Shown piece by piece: positions 18,401 to 26,553 of a DNA stretch of 64,000 nt; position 1 is the first letter of the stretch; each line of letters starts with the position of its first letter. Both the position numbers and the translations under genes were made by a program. Source of the DNA: Paractinoplanes pyxinae. GTDB taxonomy: Bacteria > Actinomycetota > Actinomycetes > Mycobacteriales > Micromonosporaceae. Where the stretch lies: positions 124,001 to 188,000 of the forward strand of contig NZ_JAPNTZ010000006.1 in assembly GCF_026626335.1 (NCBI RefSeq), read 5' to 3'. The notes under the pieces were generated by a model. The model did no database searches, had not been told where the DNA came from, and saw nothing but the letters and a program-made list of their open reading frames with translations.

Positions 18401-19037
18401 TGGCGTACACGTCGTAGCCGGTGACGCCGACGTTGTCGGTCGACGCCGACCAGGTGAGCCGGATCTGGTCGCTGCCGGGCTGAGTGAAGGCCAGGTTGCC
18501 GGGCGCGCTCGGCGCCTGGGTGTCGCCGCCCGAGACGGGGCCGTAGACCTCGACCTCGGAGAGCTGACCGGCGGGCCAGCCGGTGTTGCCGGTGACATTG
18601 ACCCGTACGAACCGGGCGCTCGCGGCGGTGAAGTCGATGGTCACGGTGTTGGCGCTGGCCGGGTTGAAAACGTAGCCGGCACTGGCCTTCAGCGTCGAGA
18701 ACGAGGAGCCGTTGGTGCTGCCCTGGATGGACAGGGTCTGCGTGCGGGTGGCCCACGCGGCCGCCGGCGGCAGCTTGAGGACGACCTGGTTGACCTGGGT
18801 GGCGGTGCCCAGGTCAGCCTGGATCCACTGCGGGAAGGCGTTGTTGTTGCTTTCCCAGTACGTGTTGGCGTTGCCGTCACCGGCGTTGCCGGCCCCGTAG
18901 ACGTCGGTGAAGCTGCTGGCGCTGAAGGTCTTGCCGGCGGCCAGGTTGGGTCCGGCGGCCATCGCCGCTGGTGCGTGCACCAATGCGGCGACCACTGTCG
19001 CGGCGACCGCCGCGGCTATGAGTCTCAATCTGGACAT
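15489..19037 (-). CDS. Secreted multimodular GH87 alpha-1,3-glucanase (mycodextranase type)
   Basis: A 1182-residue secreted protein expected to cut alpha-1,3-glucan (mutan, fungal wall). Order: signal peptide ending AMAAG (about 1-28), F5/8 type C domain (28-165), fibronectin III (172-258), second F5/8C (264-400), two CARDB-like domains (406-630), a CBM35/6-like domain (636-785) and the GH87 beta-helix (790-1182). The catalytic set is visible as Asp944 (TFADGVNM) and Asp967-Asp968 (ATGDDSF), spaced 23 and 24 residues, as in characterised GH87 enzymes. ATG 19037 follows AAGAAAGG; the GTG four codons earlier abuts that site and is less likely. It is the last gene of the leftward locus. Confidence 0.88.
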   Translation of the reverse strand: MSRLRLIAAAVAATVVAALVHAPAAMAAGPNLAAGKTFSASSFTDVYGAGNAGDGNANTYWESNNNAFPQWIQADLGTATQVNQVVLKLPPAAAWATRTQTLSIQGSTNGSSFSTLKASAGYVFNPASANTVTIDFTAASARFVRVNVTGNTGWPAGQLSEVEVYGPVSGGDTQAPSAPGNLAFTQPGSDQIRLTWSASTDNVGVTGYDVYANGVLRTSVAGNVLTYTDSQPASATVAYQVRAKDAAGNTSAFSNTVTRNGTSGPGANLAQGKPIEASSVVHTFVATNANDGNTATYWEGGGQPATLTVKLGANAALSSVVVKLNPDSSWGARQQTFSILGREQSSSTFTTIVGSASYSFNPASGNTVTIPVSATAADLRLSFTANSGAPSGQVAELQAIGTAAPNPDLTITGTSASPASPVETDAVTLSATVRNAGGVASAASNVNFYLGTTKVGTANIGALAAGAQATVSASIGARDAGSYQVVAKVDEANTVIESNEANNSYTSPSNLVVTPVSSSDLVASAVSWSPGTPAAGNTVTFSVTLKNQGSAASAGGAHGVTLTVLNGSSVVRTLTGSWTGTLAAGASSPAINLGTWTAANGRYTVRTVIANDANELPVKQANNTSEKAFFVGRGANMPYDMYEAEDGQTGGGAAVVGPNRTVGDLAGEASGRRAVTLNQTGAYVQWTTRAATNTVVARFSIPDGTTSSINVYVNGTLNKTLPLTSKYAWLYGNETAPQNSGTGPRHIYDEANILLNGSFPAGSVVKLQKDGANSGSIAIDFINLEQVSPKANPDAARYVVPTGFDQQSVQNALDTARQDTTKLGVYLPAGDYQTSNKFQVYGKSIRVVGAGPWYTRFYTPSTQSETDAGFRADSTANGSTFADFAFFGNYTIRIDGPGKVFDFANTANITIDNIWTEHVVCLYWGANTDNMVIKNSRIRNTFADGVNMTNGSTGNLVDNNEARATGDDSFALFSAIDAGGADEINNVYSNLTSILTWRAAGIAVYGGYANTFKNIYIADTLVYSGITISSLDFGYPMNGFGANPPTVFDNISIVRAGGHFWGNQVFPAIWVFSASKVFQGIRVSNVDIVDPTYSGIMFQTNYVGGQPQNIVKDTVFTNVTITGAQRSGDAYDAKSGYAIWANPMPEAGQGPAVGSATFTNLQLSNNYRDIENPTSTFTIIRN

Positions 19038-19095
19038 GCGGGAGCGCACCTTTCTTGGATAGGCACAGCTTCGAGAGAGGCAGAGCGGGACGGGC

Positions 19096-21399
19096 TCAGG
19101 AGGGATGGACCTCGAACTCGGAGAGCTGGCCGGCGGGCCAGCCGGTGTTGCCGGTGAAGGTCAGCCGCACGTAGCGCGCGGTGGCCGCGGGGAAGGTGAC
19201 GGTGGCGGTGTTGGCGCTCGCCGGGTTGAAGACGTACCCGGCGCTGGACTTCAAGGTGCCGAACGAGTTGCCGTCCGTGCTGCCGAGCACTGACAGCGTC
19301 TGGGTGCGAGTTCCCCACGCCGCGGGCGGCGGGAGCTTGAGGACGACGCGGCCGATCGATCGAGCCTGGCCAAGATCAACCGTGATCGACTGGGGGAAGG
19401 CGTTGTTGCGGCTCTCCCAGTAGGTGTTGGCGTTGCCGTCGGTGACGTTGCCCGGGCCGTAGACGTCGGTTTGACTCGTGGCGGTCGCGGGCCGACCGGC
19501 GGCGAGGTTGCCGGCGGGCGGCGTGGTCGGGGGTGTCGTGGGCGGGGTCGTCGGCGGCGTGGTGGGCGGGGTCGTCGGGCCGTTGCCGTAGCGCGGGGCC
19601 GGCCACGGGCCGCAGTACGAGTTGGCGGTCGACCAGCCCGAGTTGCCACCGCCGTCGGCGATCTGCAGCCCGGCGCCGGCGCAGTTGTAGACGGTCTGGC
19701 TCTGCGCGATCCCCGACGCCCGTACGTTCGTGAATCGAGCCGAGGCCGGTGCCTGCGCCTGCAGCGCGAACGTCCCCGCCCCGGCGATGTTGACGTTGGT
19801 CAGGTTGAGCCCGCTCGTCTGGTTGCCGATCCACTGGATGGCCGCGTACGAGCTGTCGAGGATGTCGGTGTCGGTGACGTTGATGGTGGCGCCGGTGATC
19901 GGGCCCTGGTCGCCCCAGAACCACAGCGCCCCGATGCCGAAGTTCCAGTTGTAGTCGGAGTTCCCGGCCCGGATCAGCGTGTTACGGGCCAGCGTCCACG
20001 TGCCGGCGACCGCGGTCGGCCCGGTGACGCCCGGATACCGGTTGCCGACGTGGATACCGCCGCCGTTGGACACCGATTCGCTGACCACGTTGTCGGTCAT
20101 CACGATGTCCCGGCCGCCGTAGCTGACCAGATGGTTGGCCAGGATCGGGGCGACGATCGTGTTGCGGGTGAACGAGTTGCCGACGTTGGGCACGTTCTCG
20201 GCCCACATCGCCAACGCGTCGTCACCGGTGTTACGTACAAAAGTATTGGTGACCGTCGAATTGGTGACCCCGATGTGGAAGTTCACGCCGTCAGCGGTCT
20301 GGTCGAGAATCCGGCTGTTCTTGATCGTGAACCGGTCCATCGGCCCGTCCATCCACGCGCCGACCTTGGTGTGCTGCATCCACACGTTGTCGATGGTCGA
20401 GTTGGACATGGCCCCGCCGAACGCGTTGACCTGGTCGTTGTCCACCCGCTCGCGGATGTCGCCGATCACCGCGAGGTCGCGCACCACGACGTTCTGGCTC
20501 GGGCCGCCCTGGCCGTTGTACTTGCCGTAGATGCCCGCGGCCAGATTGCGCTGGGTCGGGTGCCGCCCGCCGAGCACGCTGTACCAGGGACCGGCCCCGG
20601 CCAGCGTGACCCGGTCGACGATGACGTGGCTGTAGAGCGTGAAGTTTCCTTGCGGCACGTAGACGACCCGGCCCGAGGAAGCCCCCGCGTTGACGGCGGC
20701 CTGGAACTTCGCCGTCGAGTCGGTGGCCCCGGTCGGGTCGGCGCCGTAGTCGGCCACCACGTCGATCGCCCCTGACGGCTTCGCCACCGGGGCGGGCACG
20801 TTCTCGAAGTCGGCCAGGTCGATGGTGAACGACGGCGACTGCGCGGTCGACGAGACCTGCAGCCGAATCTTGGTGCCGGCCTGATACGTCGTGCCGAACA
20901 ACGTACGGGCTTCGTCGTAGAAGTGATGCGGCAGCGGGTCGCCCGGGTTGTTGCTGAACGGGTAGTAGCCGTAGTACCAGCTGTACTTCGAGGTGACCGG
21001 GACCGACTTGATCAACGTCGAGCCCGTGCGCAGGTCGATCGAGGCGTCCCGGCCGGTGCCGTTCGCGTTGTCCGGGATGCTGTAGCGGAAGGTGACCGCG
21101 TTGGCCGGCTTGGTCAGGGTGAACTCGACGTACTCGCCGGTCGCGTCGAGGGTGATCGCCTCGCGGCCCGAGGCCTCCGACGACAACTTTCCGTACGTGC
21201 GGTCGGTCCCGGTGGACGTGCCGTTGTGCGCGGCCTTCTCGGCCTCGATCTCGACGAACGGAACCGTCGCGCCGCGACCGGCGATGTCGAACGGGGAGAG
21301 TCCGGCGGCCTGCGCCGGATGGGCGATCGCAACAACAGTGGCGATGGCGGCGCCCGCTGTGAGGGCAGCGAGCGCGCGCCGGAGCGTGCGGTTGGCCAT
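19096..21399 (-). CDS. Secreted GH87 alpha-1,3-glucanase with C-terminal F5/8C domain
   Basis: A 767-residue secreted enzyme. Signal peptide 1-31 (ending AHPAQAAG), CBM-like beta domain 45-200, GH87 right-handed beta-helix 210-600, a PTT-rich linker of four PTTPPTT-like units (608-630), and an F5/8 type C domain 631-767. Catalytic aspartates fit the GH87 pattern: Asp370 (QTADGVNFH), Asp393-Asp394 (NTGDDALAMW). The terminal F5/8C module is closely similar to the N-terminal one of the neighbouring glucanase (shared stretches DGNANTYWES, SAGYVFNPASAN, GNTGWPAGQLSE), a module moved from one end to the other. An AGAAAGGG ribosome site precedes ATG 21399. Confidence 0.92.
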   Translation of the reverse strand: MANRTLRRALAALTAGAAIATVVAIAHPAQAAGLSPFDIAGRGATVPFVEIEAEKAAHNGTSTGTDRTYGKLSSEASGREAITLDATGEYVEFTLTKPANAVTFRYSIPDNANGTGRDASIDLRTGSTLIKSVPVTSKYSWYYGYYPFSNNPGDPLPHHFYDEARTLFGTTYQAGTKIRLQVSSTAQSPSFTIDLADFENVPAPVAKPSGAIDVVADYGADPTGATDSTAKFQAAVNAGASSGRVVYVPQGNFTLYSHVIVDRVTLAGAGPWYSVLGGRHPTQRNLAAGIYGKYNGQGGPSQNVVVRDLAVIGDIRERVDNDQVNAFGGAMSNSTIDNVWMQHTKVGAWMDGPMDRFTIKNSRILDQTADGVNFHIGVTNSTVTNTFVRNTGDDALAMWAENVPNVGNSFTRNTIVAPILANHLVSYGGRDIVMTDNVVSESVSNGGGIHVGNRYPGVTGPTAVAGTWTLARNTLIRAGNSDYNWNFGIGALWFWGDQGPITGATINVTDTDILDSSYAAIQWIGNQTSGLNLTNVNIAGAGTFALQAQAPASARFTNVRASGIAQSQTVYNCAGAGLQIADGGGNSGWSTANSYCGPWPAPRYGNGPTTPPTTPPTTPPTTPPTTPPAGNLAAGRPATATSQTDVYGPGNVTDGNANTYWESRNNAFPQSITVDLGQARSIGRVVLKLPPPAAWGTRTQTLSVLGSTDGNSFGTLKSSAGYVFNPASANTATVTFPAATARYVRLTFTGNTGWPAGQLSEFEVHPS

Positions 21400-21435
21400 G
21401 GGGAACCCTTTCTCAGGTGGCCAGCCCCCGAGGTT

Positions 21436-23010
21436 TTAGGAAAGGCGCATCCAAACGGCGGTGTCCGGGGGGAGGCGGTCACCGTCGAGAGGGCCACTGG
21501 CGAGCAGGACGGACTGGTGGGCGGGCAGGGCGATGGGGGCGCCCGACATGTTGACGACGCAGGCGAACTGCGCGCCGCGGCAGAAGGCGAGCACGCCTTC
21601 TTGAAGGTCGAGCCAGGTGAATTCCGCGAAGGACTCGGTACGGCGCAGGGCGATCGCCGATCGGTAGAGCTCGAGCATCGAGTTGGGGTCGCCGGTCTGG
21701 GCCTGGGCCGTGCGGTCCTTCCACTCGGCCGGCTGCGGCAGCCACGGCGTGGCCGTGGTGAAGCCGAACGGCGCCTCGTCTCCGGTCCAGGGCAGCGGAA
21801 CCCGGCAGCCGTCGCGGCTGTGCCCGCGCCGGCCCCACATCGGGTCCTGGAACTCCTCGGGCGGGATGTTCTCGTTCTCCCAGAGCCCCAGTTCCTCGCC
21901 TTGGTAGATGTAAGTGGCGCCGGGCAGCGAGAGCGACAGCAGGGCGGCCGCGCGGGCCCGGCGGGTGCCCAGTTCCAGGTCGACCGGGGTGCCGTCGAGG
22001 TTGTTGTCGAAGCTGAAGGTGGTGTCCTCCCGGCCGTACCGCGTGACGTGGCGGGTGACGTCGTGGTTCGAGAGCACCCAGGTGGCGGGCGCGCCGACGG
22101 CGGCGTGGGCGTGCAGCGTACGGTCGACGCACTCGCGCATCAGGCGGGGATCCCAGGCACAGCCGAGGAAGTCGAAGTTGAACGCCGCGTGCAGCTCGTC
22201 CGGTCGCAGGTAGTTCGCGAACCGTTCGACCTCGGGCATCCACACCTCGCCGATGAGGGCCCGATCGCCGCCGTACGAGTCGGAGACCCGCCGCCACGCC
22301 CGGTACACCTCGTGCACGCCGTCCAGGTCGTGGAACGGGTGCGGGTTGTCCTCGAGCACCTCGGGCAGGGCCGGGTCCTTGAGCAGCAGCGCCGCCGAAT
22401 CGATCCGGATGCCGTCGACGCCGCGGTCGAACCAGAACCGCAAAATGCTTTCGAATTCGGCCCGTACGTCGGGGTGGTCCCAGTTGAGGTCCGGCTGCTC
22501 AGGTGTGAACAGGTGCAGATACCAGGACCCGTCCGGTGTACGGGTCCACGTGGTGCCGCCGAATTCCCCTCGCCAATCCGTCGGCATCTCGTCGCCGTTC
22601 TCGCCCCGCCCGGGCCGGAACCAGAAGTAGTCGCGCTCCTTCGCGTCCGGGCTGGCCAAGGCCGCCTTGAACCACGGGTGCTCGCTCGAGATGTGGTTGG
22701 GCACGATGTCGACGATCATGCGGATACCGGCCTCGTGCGCCTCCTCGATCAGCGCCTCGGCCTCGGCCAGCGTGCCGAAGGCGGGGTCGATGTCGCGGAA
22801 GTCGGCCACGTCGTAGCCGGCGTCGGCCATCGGCGACGGGTACCACGGGCTCATCCAGATCGCGTCGACGCCGAGGTCACGCAGGTGTCCCAGCCGAGCC
22901 CGGATGCCGGCGATGTCGCCCACGCCGTCGCCGTTCGCGTCGGCGTAGCTGCGCGGATAGACCTGGTAGATCACCGCGTCGCGCCACCACTGGGAGTCTT
23001 GTTCGGACAC
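21436..23010 (-). CDS. GH13 alpha-glucosidase of the alpha-1,3-glucan locus
   Basis: A 524-residue cytoplasmic GH13 enzyme. N-terminal WWRDAVIYQVYPRSYADANG, nucleophile Asp204 (GIRIDSA), acid/base Glu255 (LIGEVWMPE), stabiliser Asp317 (LSNHDVTRH). No signal peptide, so it would split oligosaccharides delivered by the ABC transporter encoded just upstream. The start is GTG 23010 with an AGAAAGCGG ribosome site. The context suggests preference for nigero-oligosaccharides (alpha-1,3), but GH13 enzymes of this type also take isomaltose or maltose units. Confidence 0.94.
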   Translation of the reverse strand: MSEQDSQWWRDAVIYQVYPRSYADANGDGVGDIAGIRARLGHLRDLGVDAIWMSPWYPSPMADAGYDVADFRDIDPAFGTLAEAEALIEEAHEAGIRMIVDIVPNHISSEHPWFKAALASPDAKERDYFWFRPGRGENGDEMPTDWRGEFGGTTWTRTPDGSWYLHLFTPEQPDLNWDHPDVRAEFESILRFWFDRGVDGIRIDSAALLLKDPALPEVLEDNPHPFHDLDGVHEVYRAWRRVSDSYGGDRALIGEVWMPEVERFANYLRPDELHAAFNFDFLGCAWDPRLMRECVDRTLHAHAAVGAPATWVLSNHDVTRHVTRYGREDTTFSFDNNLDGTPVDLELGTRRARAAALLSLSLPGATYIYQGEELGLWENENIPPEEFQDPMWGRRGHSRDGCRVPLPWTGDEAPFGFTTATPWLPQPAEWKDRTAQAQTGDPNSMLELYRSAIALRRTESFAEFTWLDLQEGVLAFCRGAQFACVVNMSGAPIALPAHQSVLLASGPLDGDRLPPDTAVWMRLS

Positions 23011-23082
23011 TGGAAACCCGCTTTCTGTGCACAGTGGGTCCGACGGCCCCTGTTCAGGCCGCCCTGTTTTCGTGGGGTCTGA

Positions 23083-23955
23083 TCAGCCCTTGAGGCTGCC
23101 GGTCGTCAGGCCGGACATGATGTTGCGCTGGAAGAGCAGGAAGATGATCACCGTGGGGATCGCGGCGATGACACTCGCCGCGATGACGACGTTCTGCGGT
23201 GTGCCGCCGCTGAAGGCGTAGATGCCGACGCTGAGCGTGCGCGTCTCCGGCGACGGCATCACCAGCTTCGGCCAGAGGAAGTCCTTCCAGACCGCGGTCA
23301 CCGCGAAGATCGAGACCACGCCCAGGATCGGCCGCGACATCGGCAGGATGATCGACCACAGCGTGCGCAGCGGCGACGCCCCGTCCACCTGGGCCGCTGC
23401 GATCAGGTCCTCCGGGATCGAGTCGAAGAACCGCTTGAGCAGGAAGATGTTGAACGCGTTGGCCACCAGCGGGAGCCAGATGGCCCACGGCGAGTCGAGC
23501 AGGTTGACGTGGATGATCGGCAGGTCGATGGCCGTCACGTACTGCGGCACGATCAGCACCATGGCCGGGATCATCAGCGTGGCCAGCATCAGCCCGAGGA
23601 TCACGTTGCCGAAGGCGGGGCGGAGCTTCGAGAGCGCGTACGCCGCGGCGGTGTCGAAGACGAGCTGGAAGAACACCGCGCCGGCCGCGTAGTAGAAGGT
23701 GTTGAACATCAGCTTGGCCAGGTCGAGGTTGTTCCAGGCATCGACGTAGTTCTGCGTCTGCGGGTCCCGCGGCCACAGCGTCGGCGGGGTCTGCGCGATC
23801 TCCTGGCCTGACTTGAGCGCGCCGGTGACCATCCAGTAGAGCGGGCCGAGGAACACGAGGGTAAAGCCGACGACCACGACGGCGAGCAGTGTCCAGTAGA
23901 GGTACTTGCCGCGTCCGCGCCGCAACTGGGCTTGCGAGATGAGGGTTCGAGACAT
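23083..23955 (-). CDS. Sugar ABC transporter permease (MalG type)
   Basis: A 290-residue inner-membrane permease with six predicted helices. The cytoplasmic EAA loop, which contacts the ATPase, reads AAAQVDGASPLRTLWSIILP near residue 190. It begins four bases after the stop of the MalF-type permease, so the two are cotranscribed. No ATPase gene is present in the locus; in actinobacteria a shared MsiK-type ATPase encoded elsewhere usually energises such importers. Confidence 0.95.
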   Translation of the reverse strand: MSRTLISQAQLRRGRGKYLYWTLLAVVVVGFTLVFLGPLYWMVTGALKSGQEIAQTPPTLWPRDPQTQNYVDAWNNLDLAKLMFNTFYYAAGAVFFQLVFDTAAAYALSKLRPAFGNVILGLMLATLMIPAMVLIVPQYVTAIDLPIIHVNLLDSPWAIWLPLVANAFNIFLLKRFFDSIPEDLIAAAQVDGASPLRTLWSIILPMSRPILGVVSIFAVTAVWKDFLWPKLVMPSPETRTLSVGIYAFSGGTPQNVVIAASVIAAIPTVIIFLLFQRNIMSGLTTGSLKG

Positions 23956-23959
23956 CTTC

Positions 23960-24898
23960 TCAGTCCTGTTTCGTGGTCAGTCGCACGTACACGGCGGAGA
24001 AGGCGGCCAGCACGATCAGCATGATCACGCCGAGCGCGGCGGCGCCGTTGAGGTCGTTCTGGAAGAAGCCGTGCTGATAGATCAGGTAGGCCACCGAAGT
24101 CGCCGAGTCCTGGGTGCCGGCCCCGTTGGCCAGGATCAGCGGCTCGATGAACAGCTGCATGGTGGCGACGATCTGCAGCATGGCCAGCAGCGCCAGGATG
24201 AGCCGGGTCTGCGGGATGGTGACGCTCCAGATGCGGCGCCAGATGCCCGCGCCGTCGAGCTCGGCCGCCTCGTACAGCTCGCCCGGGATGTTCTGCAGCG
24301 AAGCCAGATAGATGAGCACCGCGCTGCCCATGTTCATCCACGTCGACGCGATCACCATGGCCGGGATCGTCATGGTCGGCGACTGCATCCACTCCGACGT
24401 CGGCAGGTGCAGGAACTTGAGGATCGCGTTGAACAGGCCGGCGTCGCTGGGGTCGTACGCGTAGTACTTGAAGAGGAAGAGCGCCGAGGCCGGGGGCAGC
24501 ATCACCGGCAGGTAGACCAGGATGCGGAGATAGCCCTTGGCGTGCCGGAACTCGTTGAGCAGGATCGCCACGAAGAACGGCAGCACATAGCCGACGACCA
24601 GAGCCATGATCGTGAAGATGAAGGTGTTCTTCCAGGCGATCCAGAAGCTGGGGTCGGCGATGATCCGGGTGTAGTTGTCCCAGCCCACCCAGGTGGTCTC
24701 GCCGCGCCGGGTCCGCTGGAAGCTCATCACGATGCCGCGGATCATCGGGTACCACATGAAGAGGGCGAAGCAGACGACCGCCCCGATCAGGAAGGCGTGG
24801 CCGGTGAGGTTGTCCCTCAGCTTGCGGCCTCTCTTCGAGACCGTTGCCGGTGGGGCTTTTGTCGTCGTGACGGCGCTGGGGGCGGTCATGATCGCCAA
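23960..24898 (-). CDS. Sugar ABC transporter permease (MalF type)
   Basis: A 312-residue permease with six helices and a basic N-terminus (SKRGRKLRDNLTGHAF). The EAA loop is EAAELDGAGIWRRIWSVTIP near residue 210. TTG 24898 has AAGGAG six bases upstream; an in-frame ATG at 24889 is 15 bases from that site, so the TTG start is preferred. It pairs with the MalG-type permease and the lipoprotein at 26335. Confidence 0.93.
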   Translation of the reverse strand: MAIMTAPSAVTTTKAPPATVSKRGRKLRDNLTGHAFLIGAVVCFALFMWYPMIRGIVMSFQRTRRGETTWVGWDNYTRIIADPSFWIAWKNTFIFTIMALVVGYVLPFFVAILLNEFRHAKGYLRILVYLPVMLPPASALFLFKYYAYDPSDAGLFNAILKFLHLPTSEWMQSPTMTIPAMVIASTWMNMGSAVLIYLASLQNIPGELYEAAELDGAGIWRRIWSVTIPQTRLILALLAMLQIVATMQLFIEPLILANGAGTQDSATSVAYLIYQHGFFQNDLNGAAALGVIMLIVLAAFSAVYVRLTTKQD

Positions 24899-24914
24899 GG
24901 TGGACTCCTTAGGA

Positions 24915-24942
24915 GCGCGGGAGCCGTGGCCGGCTCCCGCGC
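24915..24942 (-). terminator. Intercistronic hairpin between binding-protein and permease genes
   Basis: A perfect 11-bp GC-rich stem (24915-24925 with 24932-24942, 6-base loop) starts 11 bases after the lipoprotein stop. Without a T tract it more likely stabilises the upstream mRNA or partly terminates, giving more binding protein than permease. Confidence 0.5.
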
Positions 24943-24952
24943 CTCACGTTGA

Positions 24953-26335
24953 TCAGCTGCCGGCGGCCTGGAGCTGGTTGACCTTGGTCTCGGCCGTCTT
25001 GAGCAGGGAGTCGATGTTGGCGTTGGGGTTGGTCAGGACCCCGGACATCGCCGAGTCGAGCACCGCGTAGATGGCCTGGGCGTTGCGGGGCTCACCGACG
25101 ATCGGCACCGGGTTGTCCTCGAACACCTTGAAGTTGGCGGTGTCGACGTTGGCGTTCGCCTTGCGGAGCTCGAGCTCCTGCTTCTGCGCCTCACTGCCGT
25201 TCGTGAACAGCAGCGGCTGAGGCAGGCCGACCGGGTAGTTCTGCGGCTTCGCCCGTACGTAGTCGAGCTGGCCCTTGCCCGGCGTCAGCTTCTGGTAGGC
25301 GATCCACTTCAGACCGGCCTTGACCTGCTCCGGGGTGAGGTCCTTCTTGAAGAAGTAGCCCTCGCCGCCGCCCAGCGTGCCCTTGGCCGGGCCGTCCTGG
25401 CCGGGCATCGGGCCCATCGCCCAGTCCTCGTACTTGCCCTGGAACTGGCTGACGATGGCCTGCGTGGCGTCGGGGGCGCCGATGAACATGCCCACCTTGC
25501 CGGCGCCGGCGTTGGTCAGTAGGTCACCCCACTGCAGCAGCTGGCGCGAGCCCATGCTGTTGTCGCCGTACCGCATGTCCTTGAGGTTCTGCAGCACCTG
25601 CTTGCCCTGAGCGGTGTTGAAGTCGGCCTTCTTGCCGTCCTCGCTCAGAATCTTGCCGCCCTGCGAGTAGGTCATCGCAGTGAAGTGCCAGCCGCCGGTG
25701 TTGCCCGCGCTGTACTCCGAGTACCCGGCGATGCCGCCGCCCAGCGCGGAGATCTTCTTGGCCGCGGCGCGCACCTCGGCCCAGGTCTTGGGCGGGTTCT
25801 CGGTGTCGAGCCCGGCCTTCTTGAACAGCGCCTTGTTGTAGACCAGACCCATCGAGTAGTTCTTCACGGGCACGGCGTAGAGCTTGCCCTCCTCGGTGAA
25901 GACCTCTTTGAGGGCGGGGTCGACGCTCTCCCAGGTCGGGATGGTGTCCTTGGTCGCGTACTGGGTGATGTCCATGGCCTGGCCGCTGTCGAGCACCTGC
26001 TGCAGGTCGGTCATGTAGCCGTAGAAGACGTCAGTCATGGTGCCGCCGGCCAGGCGGGCCGTGAAGTCCGGCGGGTTGTTGCACTGTTCGCCGACGCTGA
26101 CGCTCTTGATCGTGATGTCGGGGTTCTGCTTCTGGAACTCGGCGACGTCCGCGTTCCAGTTCGCCAGCAGTTCCTTCTGCGCGCCGACCGGCTGGCAGTC
26201 GACAGTGATGGTGACCTTGCCGCCGGCGTCGGTTCCGCCGTCGTCGTCGCTCTTCGTGGAGCACGCCGTGAGGCTGAGCCCCAGGCCGGCCACGAGCGCG
26301 AGCGCCGCTGCCTTCCGGTACTGCGGTACGGACAT
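24953..26335 (-). CDS. Sugar ABC transporter substrate-binding lipoprotein
   Basis: A 460-residue extracytoplasmic binding protein. The signal sequence ends in the lipobox LTAC with Cys25 as lipid anchor, followed by an acidic linker (STKSDDDGG). The mature part is a cluster-B (MalE-like) fold, with ITVDCQPVGAQKELLANWN at its start and the hinge-region PVKNYSMGLVYNKALFKKAG near 165. ATG 26335 follows AAGGGATGG at ribosome-site distance; upstream in-frame codons would put the signal peptide inside. The neighbouring GH87 and GH13 genes suggest nigero-oligosaccharides as ligand. Confidence 0.94.
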   Translation of the reverse strand: MSVPQYRKAAALALVAGLGLSLTACSTKSDDDGGTDAGGKVTITVDCQPVGAQKELLANWNADVAEFQKQNPDITIKSVSVGEQCNNPPDFTARLAGGTMTDVFYGYMTDLQQVLDSGQAMDITQYATKDTIPTWESVDPALKEVFTEEGKLYAVPVKNYSMGLVYNKALFKKAGLDTENPPKTWAEVRAAAKKISALGGGIAGYSEYSAGNTGGWHFTAMTYSQGGKILSEDGKKADFNTAQGKQVLQNLKDMRYGDNSMGSRQLLQWGDLLTNAGAGKVGMFIGAPDATQAIVSQFQGKYEDWAMGPMPGQDGPAKGTLGGGEGYFFKKDLTPEQVKAGLKWIAYQKLTPGKGQLDYVRAKPQNYPVGLPQPLLFTNGSEAQKQELELRKANANVDTANFKVFEDNPVPIVGEPRNAQAIYAVLDSAMSGVLTNPNANIDSLLKTAETKVNQLQAAGS

Positions 26336-26422
26336 CTGTCCATCCCTTCGGGAACGGGTATCCATGGCCATCGCTTGGATGCGTGATCGTGTGACTTGGG
26401 TCTCGCATGTTTCGTGGACGTG

Positions 26423-26452
26423 ACGATACAAAGTCCAACGCCGTCACCGCAA
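26423..26452 (-). promoter_or_regulatory. Predicted promoter of the glucan-uptake operon
   Basis: On the minus strand TTGCGG (26452-26447) and TATCGT (26428-26423) are 18 bases apart, a plausible -35/-10 pair about 90 bases before ATG 26335. The arms GTGACG (26420-26425) and CGTCAC (26442-26447) form a 6-base inverted repeat over it that could be part of a repressor site. Confidence 0.35.
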
Positions 26453-26510
26453 GAAGCCGACTGGAGAAAGAAAAAACGCGACGGCCCTTGATTTCCGCGA
26501 GCACGACAAA

Positions 26511-26532
26511 GGGCGGGCCGAATGGCCCGCCC
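26511..26532 (-). terminator. Terminator of the lacI-family gene
   Basis: A perfect 9-bp stem (26511-26519 with 26524-26532) around gaat, 21 bases after the regulator's stop, followed on the minus strand by CTTTGTCG. Confidence 0.7.
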
Positions 26533-26553
26533 TTCAGAAAAGAAACTTGCTGG

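Noticed and set aside
15861..19157. Very long open frame (about 1100 codons) on the plus strand opposite the GH87 gene
   Set aside because: It is a GC-rich antisense shadow: composition is Val/Gly/Arg/Asp-rich without domains, and the minus strand has a signal peptide, domains and catalytic residues.
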